In this document: piece by piece, positions 16,756 through 25,667 of the stretch
How the letters are laid out: the number at the start of each line of letters is the position of its first letter
Numbering within the stretch: the stretch's first letter is position 1
NCBI RefSeq assembly: GCF_000745965.1
Contig: NZ_JQKI01000049.1
Coordinates: 1-48,754, forward strand
Direction: 5' to 3'
Length of the DNA: 48,754 bases
Origin: Edaphobacter aggregans DSM 19364
GTDB taxonomy: Bacteria > Acidobacteriota > Terriglobia > Terriglobales > Acidobacteriaceae
Notes under the pieces: model-generated
What the model was told of the DNA's origin: nothing
Seen by the model: the letters and a program-made list of their open reading frames with translations, nothing else
Databases searched by the model: none
Translations under genes and position numbers: made by a program

Positions 16756-17486
16756 TTCCCAGCCGCCTCCATCTCTGCGAATTCTTCCTTGACTTCCTCT
16801 TCCGCTTCAACGTCCTTCAGAGGCCAGTCTCCCTTAATGAAAGCCGTAACTTCCTTCATAAATTCTTCTGCGTTTTTGATGGCAGCGCTTGGGCTGGATG
16901 CGTCGGCAGCCGTCAATTGGTAAATAGTTCCACCGATGTTAAACGTGACCTTGAAGGCCGCTCGTTGGAACATGTTCACCCGCAGAATAGGAATATCATT
17001 CTCTCTTAGTTGATCTAAAATGCGCTTCATGGCCCTGTCTCTAATGACGGGCGAAGTCATTGATAGAAATACACAAAAGGGAATTTTTCTCTTGAAGATA
17101 CTCTCTTGCTTTCGTATTACTTTGATTACACTTACCGCTTCATCGGCATCGAGTTGATTTCCCTGCATGGGAATGAGAACGAGATCGGCCCTTCCAATCG
17201 CAACGGACACCTCCTCGTTTTTGCTACCTTCTAGATCCACAAGAACATAAGGATCCGGTGCATTATCAATATGATCAGCAACATCCGTTCGATGAACAGG
17301 CACGATCGATAAATTCTTTGGCACTAGTTCAGGGAATCGCTCTGCCCATCGATTGATTGGCGAATTCGGATCTGCGTCAATAATTCTTGTTGCAGCACCG
17401 TGATGGGTGAGCACACTTGCCATTGTTAAAGTTGCAGTGGTCTTCCCTACCCCACCTTTGCTAGAAGCGAGAACAATTACCGGCAT
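16752..17486 (-). CDS. parA: ParA-family partition ATPase
   Basis: The 244-residue product carries the deviant Walker A KGGVGKTT (residues 10-17), IIDADPNSPINRW and a VLVDLEG switch region. These are hallmarks of ParA/MinD ATPases that form dynamic filaments or gradients on the nucleoid. There is no N-terminal HTH extension, as in small (type Ib) plasmid ParA proteins. It is first in a two-gene operon with an RHH partner. The upstream region is packed with TACCGG/CCGGTA palindromes that are likely both promoter operator and centromere. The C-terminus is rich in acidic residues. Confidence 0.9.
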   Translation of the reverse strand: MPVIVLASSKGGVGKTTATLTMASVLTHHGAATRIIDADPNSPINRWAERFPELVPKNLSIVPVHRTDVADHIDNAPDPYVLVDLEGSKNEEVSVAIGRADLVLIPMQGNQLDADEAVSVIKVIRKQESIFKRKIPFCVFLSMTSPVIRDRAMKRILDQLRENDIPILRVNMFQRAAFKVTFNIGGTIYQLTAADASSPSAAIKNAEEFMKEVTAFIKGDWPLKDVEAEEEVKEEFAEMEAAGK

Positions 17487-17498
17487 GAATCCTCCATA

Positions 17499-17902
17499 GA
17501 TACCGGCTAGCTACCGGATACCCGGTAGGTACCTGCTATCCATTCCTTAAAAAGATTATGTATCGGGGGTAGGACACATTGGTTACTTTTACGTATCCGG
17601 TACCTAATGAGTACTGGATACCCATCCAGTATCCGGTAGCTACCAAGTAGCCGATTAGTAGCATTATGGTACCGGGTAGCTAAATGGTACCCGGTACTTG
17701 GCTTTCCGCACTGATATTAAACTCCCGTCGTACCCGGCGATTCACGGATAATAGACACGTTACCTCGAACTATCCTCGAAACCCACACCAGGTTCAGCCG
17801 ACCACTTTATACCAGTACCGATTGATATCGGGTAGCTACCCGATACCTTTTCGCTATCGGCTATTTCAAATTGCCCCTGGTAGCTTTCAGATACCGGGTA
17901 TC
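17499..17902. repeat. Palindromic repeat field upstream of parA (candidate parS/operator)
   Basis: Variants of a GATACCGG/GGTAGCTACC motif recur at 17501-17533, 17593-17604, 17611-17622, 17629-17644, 17669-17682, 17686-17698, 17826-17845 and 17890-17902. TATCGGGTAGCTACCCGATA (17826-17845) is a perfect 20-base palindrome. No plausible gene is found here; open frames through it are repeat artefacts. The most economical reading is a centromere plus autoregulatory operator bound by the RHH protein. Degenerate copies continue to about 18015. Confidence 0.72.
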
Positions 17903-18069
17903 TATACGGGCATCTCACGAGTTCTATCTAGACTAGCTCGGCAGAAAGGATCTCTAGTATCGATCTGCCTCCTATTCCGAATAGCACCAGGTATCTTATT
18001 GGTAGCTGGTAACCCGGGACGACCGGAAACTCGTTGACTCGTACAGAAAACAGGGAAGCGGACTCATTA

Positions 18070-18830
18070 CCAGCCAAGTCCGCAGCATCATAAGGGTCCG
18101 GATCGTCGAGAATATGCGGACTTAGCTGGCAACGAAGGCTTTTTCTCTTTTAGATTCAATGTTTAGGGAATTATTCTCGAAGAAAAACTTGCCAGCCGGG
18201 TCCGCGAATCGACCTTAGGAACGCGGACTTGGCTGGCAGCGTATGTGGTGCGGACTTGGCTGGCAGCGTATGTGGTGCGGACTTGGCTGGCACAAATACA
18301 CACATCTTCTTACTTTTCAGTTATGTATCGCCTTTATAGAGTCTACTTGCCCAGGAGACAGAAGTAACAGCACGGCGGAGCCGTCTACCTTAACGGACTC
18401 GGCTGGCAGTAGCATTGCGGACTTGGCTGGCAATCCATGCATGTGCCTCTTATTATCAGTACTTTACGGGGAAGGGCTTCACCGCATCCATCCTTCGATC
18501 CCGCGGACTTGGCTGGCAATATGACGTCCATAGACAGGAAAGAATGGAGAGTCCCGCGGACTTCGCTGGCAGAAAACAGGTTAGATAAATCGAAAGCGGC
18601 AATTCTTGATGATATTTGGTCACGCAGGATGCTCGTTTGTCATTCAATACCACTCGCAGCGGACTTGGCTGGCAGCGAAAAATTGTGAAACATCAATGGC
18701 TGGCGCGCGGACTCAGCTGGTAATTATGCGAACTTGGTTGGCAGCCAGTGCGAACGGGGCTGGCAAAAGTGCGCGGACTTGGCTGGAAAAGATGCGGACT
18801 TGGCTGGAAAACGCGCGGACTTGGCTGGCA
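18070..18830. repeat. Iteron array (about 17 copies), candidate replication origin
   Basis: The 16-base unit GCGGACTTGGCTGGCA or close variants starts at 18116, 18223, 18250, 18277, 18393, 18417, 18503, 18556, 18659, 18707, 18728, 18750, 18773, 18794 and 18815. Two inverted copies are at 18070-18083 and 18190-18205. Spacing is exact in two places: 27 bases for 18223/18250/18277 and 21 bases for 18773/18794/18815. The array directly precedes the Rep gene and is followed by an A/T-rich stretch, the normal layout of an iteron-controlled origin. Copies vary at the 3' end (GGCA, GGAA, GGTA). Confidence 0.88.
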
Positions 18831-18957
18831 ATTTTTGCCATCTAACTTATTTGTTTTCTGTGGAGTCCAAAATGCTATAGCAATTCTTTTTGCTTCACAG
18901 TATTTGCTTTCTACAGGATATTAACAACAGCATCATTCGTATTCGGTGGGAGGTTGA
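18831..18957. other. A/T-rich stretch between iterons and rep
   Basis: This 127-base gap is clearly A/T-richer than its surroundings (for example TTGCCATCTAACTTATTTG and CAATTCTTTTTGCTTCACAG). It is where a DNA-unwinding element and the rep promoter would be expected. No good match to a DnaA box was found. The ribosome site GGGAGG lies at its end. Confidence 0.5.
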
Positions 18958-20499
18958 ATGGCGGCAAACAATCACGCAAAGATCACGGCTCTCTTGCCGC
19001 TGCCCGTTGATGTTGATGTTGATGTCGATCTGATTAGATTTGAAAAGAACCTTTTGAACATCGGCTTCTTTTCTAGTCATGACCCCCGCACCAAAAATCA
19101 AAATCGATCCTCCCGTCGGATGGAACAGACCGTTAACCAGGACGGCAAGAGAATCCGTGTCAGTGTTGAGTTTCAGTCATCTGAAGTGCTTGGTCTACCC
19201 TCTACAGCTGACCGAGATAAGTTTCTCGCTTTCATGAAAATTGTCAATGAAGAAAGGGCACGGGAAGGATTTATTGGAAACAAAATTCGTTTCCGTGGCA
19301 GCCGTCTTCTGAAAGAACTCGGAATTTCTAGATCGGGAAGAAATTACGATGACATATACGAGTGGGGAAGAAGGCTCGCTCAGACGACCATTACTTCAGA
19401 AAAGGTGATATATCTTCCTTCTCGAAAGAAATACTCAGATCGTACGGTTCACGTCTTCCGTTCCTTCCAGCGCGTTGGAGAAAGCAACAATGATGGCTCG
19501 GATCGTGTCGATCTTTTCGAGATTGAGCTAGAGGACTGGCTACTCGAGAATCTCAACCACGGCTATGTGGTTCCGGAAGACTTTAACGCATACAAGCTTC
19601 TATCGAGGCCCACTGCTAAAGGGATCTTTGGAAATCTCCATTTATGGTTCCACGCAAGCCAGGGAAAATCGGTAGAGAAAGACTATGTGGAGCTGTGCAA
19701 TTATCTCAATGTCACACCTTACCAGCACCTATCGAAGATAAAGTCAACGATGGGAGCTTCTCTCGATGAACTCACAAAAATCAAATATCTCTCTAGCTGG
19801 CAGGTTCAACCAATGGCGACGAAGAGGGGATACAAAATCGTCATGCTGCCCGGAGAAGTTCTATTGCGGGTTATCCAGCACTCACAAAAGAAGCAAATTA
19901 CGGACAAGGCTCCAACGTCGTACGGACTAAACCAGATTCAGCAGAAAGCATTCGATGTTCTTGTTGATCACGGGGTGCTTCCACAAAAAGCAAGAATGCT
20001 CGTCATGCAGTACGACCCCGAATTGATTCTTGACCAAGTAGAGGTCTGTCTGAGTCAGCTCTTCGATCCAACCAACGGTCGTCAGAAGATTGCTAATCCG
20101 CCCGGCTTCATCGTTTATCAGATTGAGAACGGTCTTCCCGTTCCTACGACGTTCATCACGGAGCGGAAGCGGAAGGAATTCGAGGCACAAAAGAAACAGA
20201 AGCAACAGGCAGACGAAATCGAATGGACCCTCCGTACGAAGTACGGTGAATGGAAAGATGAGCTATTGAACGCCGAGGTCACCGCCCGATATCCTTCGGA
20301 ACAACTCCCCAATGTTCTGGAGGGAATTATTAAAAACCGCATCCGCAAGGATCCGAAGTTCAAGGCATCCACATGGACACGCTCTGCACTCGAGCAAGCT
20401 GCTTTGGCCTTACTTCGCAAGGAATTATTGGAAGACCTCGCTTTGCCGGAATTTGAAGATTGGAAGGCAGAACGCCCACAGGCAGAGCTTTTCCATTAA
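18958..20499 (+). CDS. Plasmid replication initiator protein (RepA-like)
   Basis: The 513-residue protein is preceded by GGGAGGTTGA. Residues around 60-290 resemble the replication-initiator-protein-A type of plasmid initiator: LPSTADRDKFLAFMKIVNEE, then RGSRLLKELGISRSGRNYDD, FEIELEDWLLENLNHGYVVP and LWFHASQGKSVEKDYVELCN. Winged-helix initiators of this sort bind iterons, and the array lies immediately upstream. The C-terminal third is highly charged and helical (KRKEFEAQKKQKQQADEIEW) and may mediate dimerisation or contact host replication proteins. Codons 18-24 contain a GTTGAT micro-repeat encoding alternating Val-Asp. No frame damage is seen. Confidence 0.78.
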   Translation: MAANNHAKITALLPLPVDVDVDVDLIRFEKNLLNIGFFSSHDPRTKNQNRSSRRMEQTVNQDGKRIRVSVEFQSSEVLGLPSTADRDKFLAFMKIVNEERAREGFIGNKIRFRGSRLLKELGISRSGRNYDDIYEWGRRLAQTTITSEKVIYLPSRKKYSDRTVHVFRSFQRVGESNNDGSDRVDLFEIELEDWLLENLNHGYVVPEDFNAYKLLSRPTAKGIFGNLHLWFHASQGKSVEKDYVELCNYLNVTPYQHLSKIKSTMGASLDELTKIKYLSSWQVQPMATKRGYKIVMLPGEVLLRVIQHSQKKQITDKAPTSYGLNQIQQKAFDVLVDHGVLPQKARMLVMQYDPELILDQVEVCLSQLFDPTNGRQKIANPPGFIVYQIENGLPVPTTFITERKRKEFEAQKKQKQQADEIEWTLRTKYGEWKDELLNAEVTARYPSEQLPNVLEGIIKNRIRKDPKFKASTWTRSALEQAALALLRKELLEDLALPEFEDWKAERPQAELFH

Positions 20500-20599
20500 C
20501 AAAGGGTTCAACTCGCTAATCTGCGCCGTTTTGTTGGACGCCAAAAAACGCTAACAATTCACATACCCTCAAAAGTGTGTAGTGTCCACTAAGATGAGT

Positions 20600-20800
20600 C
20601 CCTGTCGCGAGCCAGTTGGGTCAAAAGGGCTCTCCTTGTTTTGGGTGTTGCATCCGTGGTTTTGGGCGTCACTTATCTATACCTGATTTCGCCTCATCAC
20701 AGTTCCGCTCCCCCCTGAGTCCGCTGTCGGACTGCTAGACAAAGCCGATACGCTGGCGTGGGGGAATCGTTGGACAGACGCCCAGCCGTTTTGCCGTTTT
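20600..20800 (+). pseudogene. Vestigial copy of the start of the CHAT gene
   Basis: Translation gives VKRALLVLGVASVVLGVTYL and ISPHHSSAPP, a stop, then in the next frame VGLLDKADTLAWGNRWTDAQ. The intact gene 340 bases downstream reads SAQGLLDKADSLSWENRWPE after a similar membrane anchor and MPHHSFAPPQ. So this is a decayed duplicate of the first ~60 codons, with one frameshift and no downstream homology. A tandem duplication followed by decay, or replacement of one paralogue by another, would explain it. Confidence 0.75.
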
Positions 20801-20889
20801 TCCTAAAAGCCGAGTTCTTGGGGGAAAGGGTCTAACTAAACAATGGCTGGGAGGCTCCTGGGGCTGGAAATGACGACCATTCCATAAAC

Positions 20890-20905
20890 CCCACACTTGT
20901 GGGGC
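20890..20905. terminator. Short GC hairpin between pseudogene and CHAT gene
   Basis: CCCCACACTTGTGGGG forms a 7-base-pair stem with a two-base centre, 36 bases upstream of the CHAT gene start. No T-run follows, so it may be a protein-binding palindrome or leader hairpin instead of a terminator. Confidence 0.35.
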
Positions 20906-20940
20906 TACTCAGAAAGGGGTATATCGGGCGAGAATAGGGG

Positions 20941-23529
20941 ATGGCTTCAACGACCAAGAGGAATTTCGTCGTGCTCGGAGCCACCGTTGTGAGTCTAGCG
21001 GTGGCATACGGGATAGCAATCATGCCTCATCATTCCTTTGCGCCGCCGCAGTCAGCTCAGGGCTTACTTGATAAAGCGGATTCGCTCTCCTGGGAGAATC
21101 GATGGCCCGAGGCAAGGCCATACTACGGAGAAGCAGCAAAACTGTTTCACAAAGAAGGTCAGCCGGCGAAGGCGCTTTATGCCGAGGTCAGCGAGATCCC
21201 TGCCGATGAGTCTACAAGTAGCCTCGCAAACATCCTGCACCTAAACCAGGCGCTTACGTGGCCAGAAGGAAAGGACCCTGCTACCAGACTTCGAATCCTC
21301 ACTATTCGGGGCACGCTGGAAATCAACTATGACGCCGGTGAAGCGCTCACCACGTGGCGCGAGGTTGAGCGGATGGCACTCAGGCAAGGTCAGATAAGGT
21401 TGTCGTCCCGTGCTGGGGGGGAGCAGGGAATTGCGGCCTTCATCCTCGGCGACACGGTATCCGCAAAAAACAAGGTCCTTAAAGCGTGGGCCTTGTCGGA
21501 AGTCGAACATGACCCCACCGCAACAGTGCGGTATGCGTCTATTTATGGCGCTGGTCTGGTTCAGATTCGTCGCTATAAAGAGGCTTTAATGCCTCTCGAT
21601 AAAGCAATTTCTATAGCAAAAAACAACCCCAACATTGCGTATCCAACGATTGCAATCTACGCAAAAATCGACGCTCTGGCGGGGCTGCATGAGTATTCTC
21701 AGGCGCTCCAACTCGCCGACGAGTCTCTGAAACGCTTGGAAGGAACCCCCTATGACGGCCATAAGTCTCAGGTACTCATCTCTCGCGGGTCTATCGAGCG
21801 ACAGCAAGGAAATCTAATTACAGCCATTGCAGATTTTCAAAGAGCCGTTTTCATTTCGCAGCGGATCGACAACTACCGCGGCATCGTGGATGCCGGCGGC
21901 CAGCTCGCGATCGTTTATGAACAGCAACAGAAGTTACCAGACGCTCTGAGCGCCATCGATTCTGCGATCGCTGCCAACACAAAGATCCCCGATGAGCTGT
22001 ACCTGGTGCCGCGCAATCTCTCCATCAAGGCCTATATCGTGATGAAGATGGGACAGATACGGCAGGCTGATGATCTGTACCAAAAGGGCATAACCCTTGT
22101 GAACCGGATGATTAAGAACGCACCTACCACGGGTGTGCAGCGTCTGCTCCTGGCGGAGATGAGCGACGTGTATTCCGGTTATTTTGCGGCTCTTTGCGCA
22201 CAACATCGCTACAGCGAAGCTCTTCAGATTCTCGATAATGTTCGTGGCCGCATGGAGGCCCAGGCTCTCCAGCACCATGAGTCGCAGCCTGTTCATGAGG
22301 CCACTGCCGAGGAGAAGAAGCTTACGCAACTGAATCTCTCGCTCATCAATACAGACGATCCAGACGCCCGAGCTGCTATTTCCAGCGCGATCTACAACAC
22401 AGAGCTTTTCATGACGCCGAGCACGATAGCCATGGAAAGCGTGACGCATCCGGTAGGCCTCGCAATACTTCAAAAAGCATTAGGACCGAACGCACTACTA
22501 GTCGACTACGTCCTTGCCGAACCCGCTTCATACGCACTCGCGATCACACACGATTCGGTGAAGCATTACCAGCTTCCGGCCAAGCTGCAGATCGAGTCCG
22601 ACGCGACTCTCTATCGAAAAGAGATCCGTTCTCAGAAGAGTGATAGTCCTCTCGCAAAAAAACTTTTCGCTGAACTCCTTGAGCCGATCCCCGAGTACAA
22701 AGTAAAGAGCGACCTCATCGTCATCCCAGATGGCTCCCTTCATTTGCTCCCGTTCTCCGCGTTGCAGGATGGGAAGGGCTATGTTCTCGCAACGCACACA
22801 GTGGATGTAGATCCTTCAGCGACTGTCTATGCCTTGCTTCAAAAGCGATCAAATGAAGCACATAGTTCCGCGATGCCCTATGTAGGCGTCGCGGCCTGGA
22901 CGCAACCAGCAGACACGCGAAACCCGATACTCCGGGCCGTGTCAGGACCGAAGAGGAGCGACCTTGTAGCTCTTCCAGATAGCAAGCAAGAAGTGGAGAC
23001 GATTGCTCATGACCTTCCCCGGCCAAGCACGATCTTGGAGGGAGCTGACGCGACAGAAACTCACTTCAAGCAGCTCCCGCTGCAGAACACCGGAGTAATT
23101 CATTTGGCACTTCACGGATATGCTGACCTGGATTATCCGGATCGCTCGGCGCTTGTCTTCTCGCCTGAGGCCTCCGGCGTAAATGATGGACTCCTGCAAG
23201 TCCGGGAAATCCGGCAAATGCATCTGAACTCGAAACTCGTTACGCTGTCAGCGTGTGACACAGGCGTTGGGCCGGTCGGAGAGACGGGTATTGTGAACCT
23301 TGTGAATGCGTTCATAGAAGCTGGAGCCGACTCTGTAGTCTCAACTCTTTGGGAATTAGCCGACCAGCCAACCAGCAAGTTGATGACGAATTTCTATGCA
23401 GCACTAGCTACGCACAGCCGCAAGGTGGACGCACTTCGGACTGCGCAACTGGAGCTGCTAAACGAAGGTATGCCTCCCTATTACTGGGCAAGTTTTCAGC
23501 TTGTAGGGAATGCGAACGGAAATCTGTGA
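20941..23529 (+). CDS. Membrane-anchored TPR-CHAT (caspase-like) protein
   Basis: The 862-residue protein begins with an N-terminal membrane segment (residues 7-27, NFVVLGATVVSLAVAYGIAI). About 400 residues of TPR-like helical repeats follow (EALMPLDKAISIAKNNPNIA, AIADFQRAVFISQRIDNYRG). The C-terminal CHAT domain spans about 530-860. The caspase-type dyad is visible: H725 in HLALHGYAD and C772 in LSACDTG. CHAT enzymes cleave protein substrates and TPRs commonly sense or recruit partners. The segment 4-12 residues after the anchor resembles a duplicated fragment upstream. The next gene, an S41 protease, starts 11 bases later, and a sigma/anti-sigma pair converges on the locus. The target is unknown. 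Confidence 0.85.
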   Translation: MASTTKRNFVVLGATVVSLAVAYGIAIMPHHSFAPPQSAQGLLDKADSLSWENRWPEARPYYGEAAKLFHKEGQPAKALYAEVSEIPADESTSSLANILHLNQALTWPEGKDPATRLRILTIRGTLEINYDAGEALTTWREVERMALRQGQIRLSSRAGGEQGIAAFILGDTVSAKNKVLKAWALSEVEHDPTATVRYASIYGAGLVQIRRYKEALMPLDKAISIAKNNPNIAYPTIAIYAKIDALAGLHEYSQALQLADESLKRLEGTPYDGHKSQVLISRGSIERQQGNLITAIADFQRAVFISQRIDNYRGIVDAGGQLAIVYEQQQKLPDALSAIDSAIAANTKIPDELYLVPRNLSIKAYIVMKMGQIRQADDLYQKGITLVNRMIKNAPTTGVQRLLLAEMSDVYSGYFAALCAQHRYSEALQILDNVRGRMEAQALQHHESQPVHEATAEEKKLTQLNLSLINTDDPDARAAISSAIYNTELFMTPSTIAMESVTHPVGLAILQKALGPNALLVDYVLAEPASYALAITHDSVKHYQLPAKLQIESDATLYRKEIRSQKSDSPLAKKLFAELLEPIPEYKVKSDLIVIPDGSLHLLPFSALQDGKGYVLATHTVDVDPSATVYALLQKRSNEAHSSAMPYVGVAAWTQPADTRNPILRAVSGPKRSDLVALPDSKQEVETIAHDLPRPSTILEGADATETHFKQLPLQNTGVIHLALHGYADLDYPDRSALVFSPEASGVNDGLLQVREIRQMHLNSKLVTLSACDTGVGPVGETGIVNLVNAFIEAGADSVVSTLWELADQPTSKLMTNFYAALATHSRKVDALRTAQLELLNEGMPPYYWASFQLVGNANGNL

Positions 23530-23539
23530 AAGGTCACGA

Positions 23540-24775
23540 ATGGATCTCAACAAAGCACAGCGCGAGGCGCTTCTTTCAAAGATAGAGAAGGCCGTATCCG
23601 AGAAGTTTTATGACCCGGCATTCAACCAAGGACTGTGGGAACAAATCGTAGCGCGGAATCGCGAGCGCATCGTTAATGCCGCCAGCACCGAAGCCTTCGA
23701 GAAGTCTGTAGCAGACATGCTCCACGAGCTTTCTCCGAAGACCCTTGGACTGCTGTCCAAAAGAACGCCGATAAATCCGCGCAACGCGATCAACGCGAGC
23801 TTTTCCGTGCAACGGGTGGACGACGGGCTTCGGTGGGTTTTCCAAGACATTCTCCCCGAAGGTGTAGCAGCTCAGGCAGGTGCTAAGAGTGGCGATATTT
23901 TGCTCACTGCCATAGGAAAAGAAATGCGGCCCGCATCGCAGACGGCCGGAGAGCCACCCTTCGAGATGTCGCACGAAATCTCCATGACCGTGCGCCGCGG
24001 ATCTTCGGATATTCAGTACTCACTTCGGACAGGTGACCCAAAGTATAAGGACAATCCATATTCCGACCTAAAGGCCCTTACAGCATCTACGCTGGACGGT
24101 GGCATCGCTTACCTCAGAGTCAGCCTGTTTCCAGGCAAAATCGGTATCGACTTTGCAAACGAGCTTGACCGCATTTTCCAAGGCCCATTGGCTTTGTTAG
24201 ATCGGCTCATCGTCGACCTACGCGGCAACCCAGGTGGTGGCATCGGTGGCCTCACGCTTATGAGCTACTTGACACCAGACCGACTTCCCATCGGTTACAG
24301 CAAGAATCGCAAAATGGCTCAGGGAGGCATTCACCCGTCCACCCTCCCTGTATTCGATAGGGTTCCGCGTTCGAAGCTGGCAATTCCCGGACTCGCGCTC
24401 AAGTTTATGAAGAAAACCTCCGTGTTCTTATACACCGAAGCTCAGGGCTCTAAAGCATTCCGTGGACGCGCAGTAATCCTCGTCAATGAACACACGTCTG
24501 GAGCGGCCGAGATGCTGACGCAGTTTGCCCAGGAGAATAGGCTTGCAACCATTGTCGGCAGCAAAACATCTGGTCGTCTTGTTTCACGCAGCGCGACGAA
24601 ACTGGACGCGGGTTACAGGTTGATCATTCCGGTCGCCGCTTACGTGAGCGCAAGAGGGAACCAGATCGAAGGGAATGGTATTGAGCCTGATGTTGCGGTG
24701 CCGTGGTCGTTCGCGGACGCTGGAGAGGGGAAGGATAACCAGCTCGCCGCCGGCATCGAGCAGGTCTTGCGGTAA
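23540..24775 (+). CDS. S41-family serine protease with PDZ domain
   Basis: The 411-residue product has an N-terminal helical domain (MDLNKAQREALLSKIEKAVS, the S41 N-terminal type). A PDZ domain lies at about residues 90-160 (LPEGVAAQAGAKSGDILLTA). The S41 catalytic core carries S320 in HTSGAAE and K342 in GSKTSG, at the usual Ser-Lys spacing. No signal peptide is visible, so it may act in the cytosol, unlike most Ctp proteases; an unrecognised export route remains possible. It lies 11 bases downstream of the TPR-CHAT gene. I chose 23540 because an upstream start would overlap CHAT and AAAGG precedes it. Two protease types in one operon suggest a proteolytic cascade, but this is inference. Confidence 0.85.
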   Translation: MDLNKAQREALLSKIEKAVSEKFYDPAFNQGLWEQIVARNRERIVNAASTEAFEKSVADMLHELSPKTLGLLSKRTPINPRNAINASFSVQRVDDGLRWVFQDILPEGVAAQAGAKSGDILLTAIGKEMRPASQTAGEPPFEMSHEISMTVRRGSSDIQYSLRTGDPKYKDNPYSDLKALTASTLDGGIAYLRVSLFPGKIGIDFANELDRIFQGPLALLDRLIVDLRGNPGGGIGGLTLMSYLTPDRLPIGYSKNRKMAQGGIHPSTLPVFDRVPRSKLAIPGLALKFMKKTSVFLYTEAQGSKAFRGRAVILVNEHTSGAAEMLTQFAQENRLATIVGSKTSGRLVSRSATKLDAGYRLIIPVAAYVSARGNQIEGNGIEPDVAVPWSFADAGEGKDNQLAAGIEQVLR

Positions 24776-24818
24776 ATTGCGCGCCTACTTCAGTCTCATC
24801 GTAGCTTCTAACGTTACG

Positions 24819-24844
24819 TATTTATGTATTTATATAAAGACATA
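24819..24844 (+). repeat. A/T-rich repeat, left copy
   Basis: The 26 bases starting TATTTATGTATTTATATAAA match 21 of 26 with the reverse complement of 43138-43163. The copy here lies in the gap between two convergent genes, the other just after the relaxase. Together they bracket the sigma/transfer block in opposite orientations. Confidence 0.45.
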
Positions 24845-24899
24845 TCCAAAGCGCGCGCGGGCTGCGATCTGGAAGTGGCCCGCTCCTGCCGGCCAACTT

Positions 24900-25667
24900 T
24901 CAGTTCACCTTTAGAGGGTAGTAATACGTTCCATTGTCCGAGCCGCGAACGGTGGCAAGGAAGTACATGCCAGGCTTGGCATTCCTCAGATCGAGCGTCA
25001 CCATGACACTCACCCTTCCATCCACATCGACAGCGTTTCCAAGGCCGCGCGCGACAATGTTGCTCCCTGTCCGGTCCTTTGCGACGACGATCCTATATGG
25101 GCCGCTTTCACTAAACCGCGGCAGAATAACGTGGAGATTGACGATGGAGGAGGGAAGAGACACCTCTTCCAGAGGCATAGGGGCGGCGTCTTCGTTCCCA
25201 CCGCCACGAACCGTTACTGCATTGAAGAGATCGACGTTGGCCGTAACCTGCCCCGCGCTCGAGGCAACAGGGGCGCCTGCAGAAGGCGGCGTATGGTATT
25301 GCTTGGCTACGAACAGGCCGCTCCCGAGAACAATCAGAAGTCCAGCGGCTAAGGCCCAGGGATGCGCTTTCCAACCTGCTGACGGAACGAAAGCAAGTGG
25401 ACGCTGTGGATTTGAAGCAGGAGTCGGCTCGTTCATTCGAACGGGCTTCGGGCCATGCTCATTGCTGCTCGCTTCCTTCCAATCCTGCCGATAGTGTCTG
25501 TACTCGGCGTAACACTCAGAGCATGACGCTACATGCTGAAGTGTCGGGTTACCCGGTGGCAACCGATCTTCTGCGAAAGCACGTAAGGTCTTCTCGTCTG
25601 GACAGCCTTTCCTCTCTGGGTTCGGAAATGCCTCTAGGAGAAAGTCATTCAGAAGATCGTCATTCAA
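24900..25667 (-). CDS. Transmembrane anti-sigma factor with zinc-finger-like domain
   Basis: The 255-residue protein has an N-terminal HC2-type zinc-binding segment (GCPDEKTL, then HVASCSECYAEYRHY), a linker and one membrane helix (WALAAGLLIVLGSGLFVA). A C-terminal domain of about 140 residues, predicted outside the cytosol, is rich in beta strands. This is the classical anti-sigma layout. It starts with TTG at 25667, overlapping the stop of the sigma gene, so the pair is coupled. The distal domain probably senses an envelope signal and releases the sigma factor. It converges with the S41 protease gene, which could include the anti-sigma factor among its substrates. That is a testable guess. 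Confidence 0.8.
   Translation of the reverse strand: MNDDLLNDFLLEAFPNPERKGCPDEKTLRAFAEDRLPPGNPTLQHVASCSECYAEYRHYRQDWKEASSNEHGPKPVRMNEPTPASNPQRPLAFVPSAGWKAHPWALAAGLLIVLGSGLFVAKQYHTPPSAGAPVASSAGQVTANVDLFNAVTVRGGGNEDAAPMPLEEVSLPSSIVNLHVILPRFSESGPYRIVVAKDRTGSNIVARGLGNAVDVDGRVSVMVTLDLRNAKPGMYFLATVRGSDNGTYYYPLKVN

Noticed and set aside
17684..18037. Open frame of 117 codons in the parA upstream region
   Set aside because: It runs straight through the palindromic repeats, has no ribosome site and shows low-complexity, repeat-derived sequence.
18070..18830. CRISPR-like array
   Set aside because: Units are only 16 bases, spacing is irregular, copies occur in both orientations and no cas genes are present; iterons fit better.
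18243..18845. Open frames with repeated RTWLA/WLAA-like peptides
   Set aside because: These are translations of the iteron unit; the DNA repeats explain them fully.
18831..18957. DnaA box in the A/T-rich stretch
   Set aside because: The closest match agrees at only about six of nine positions.
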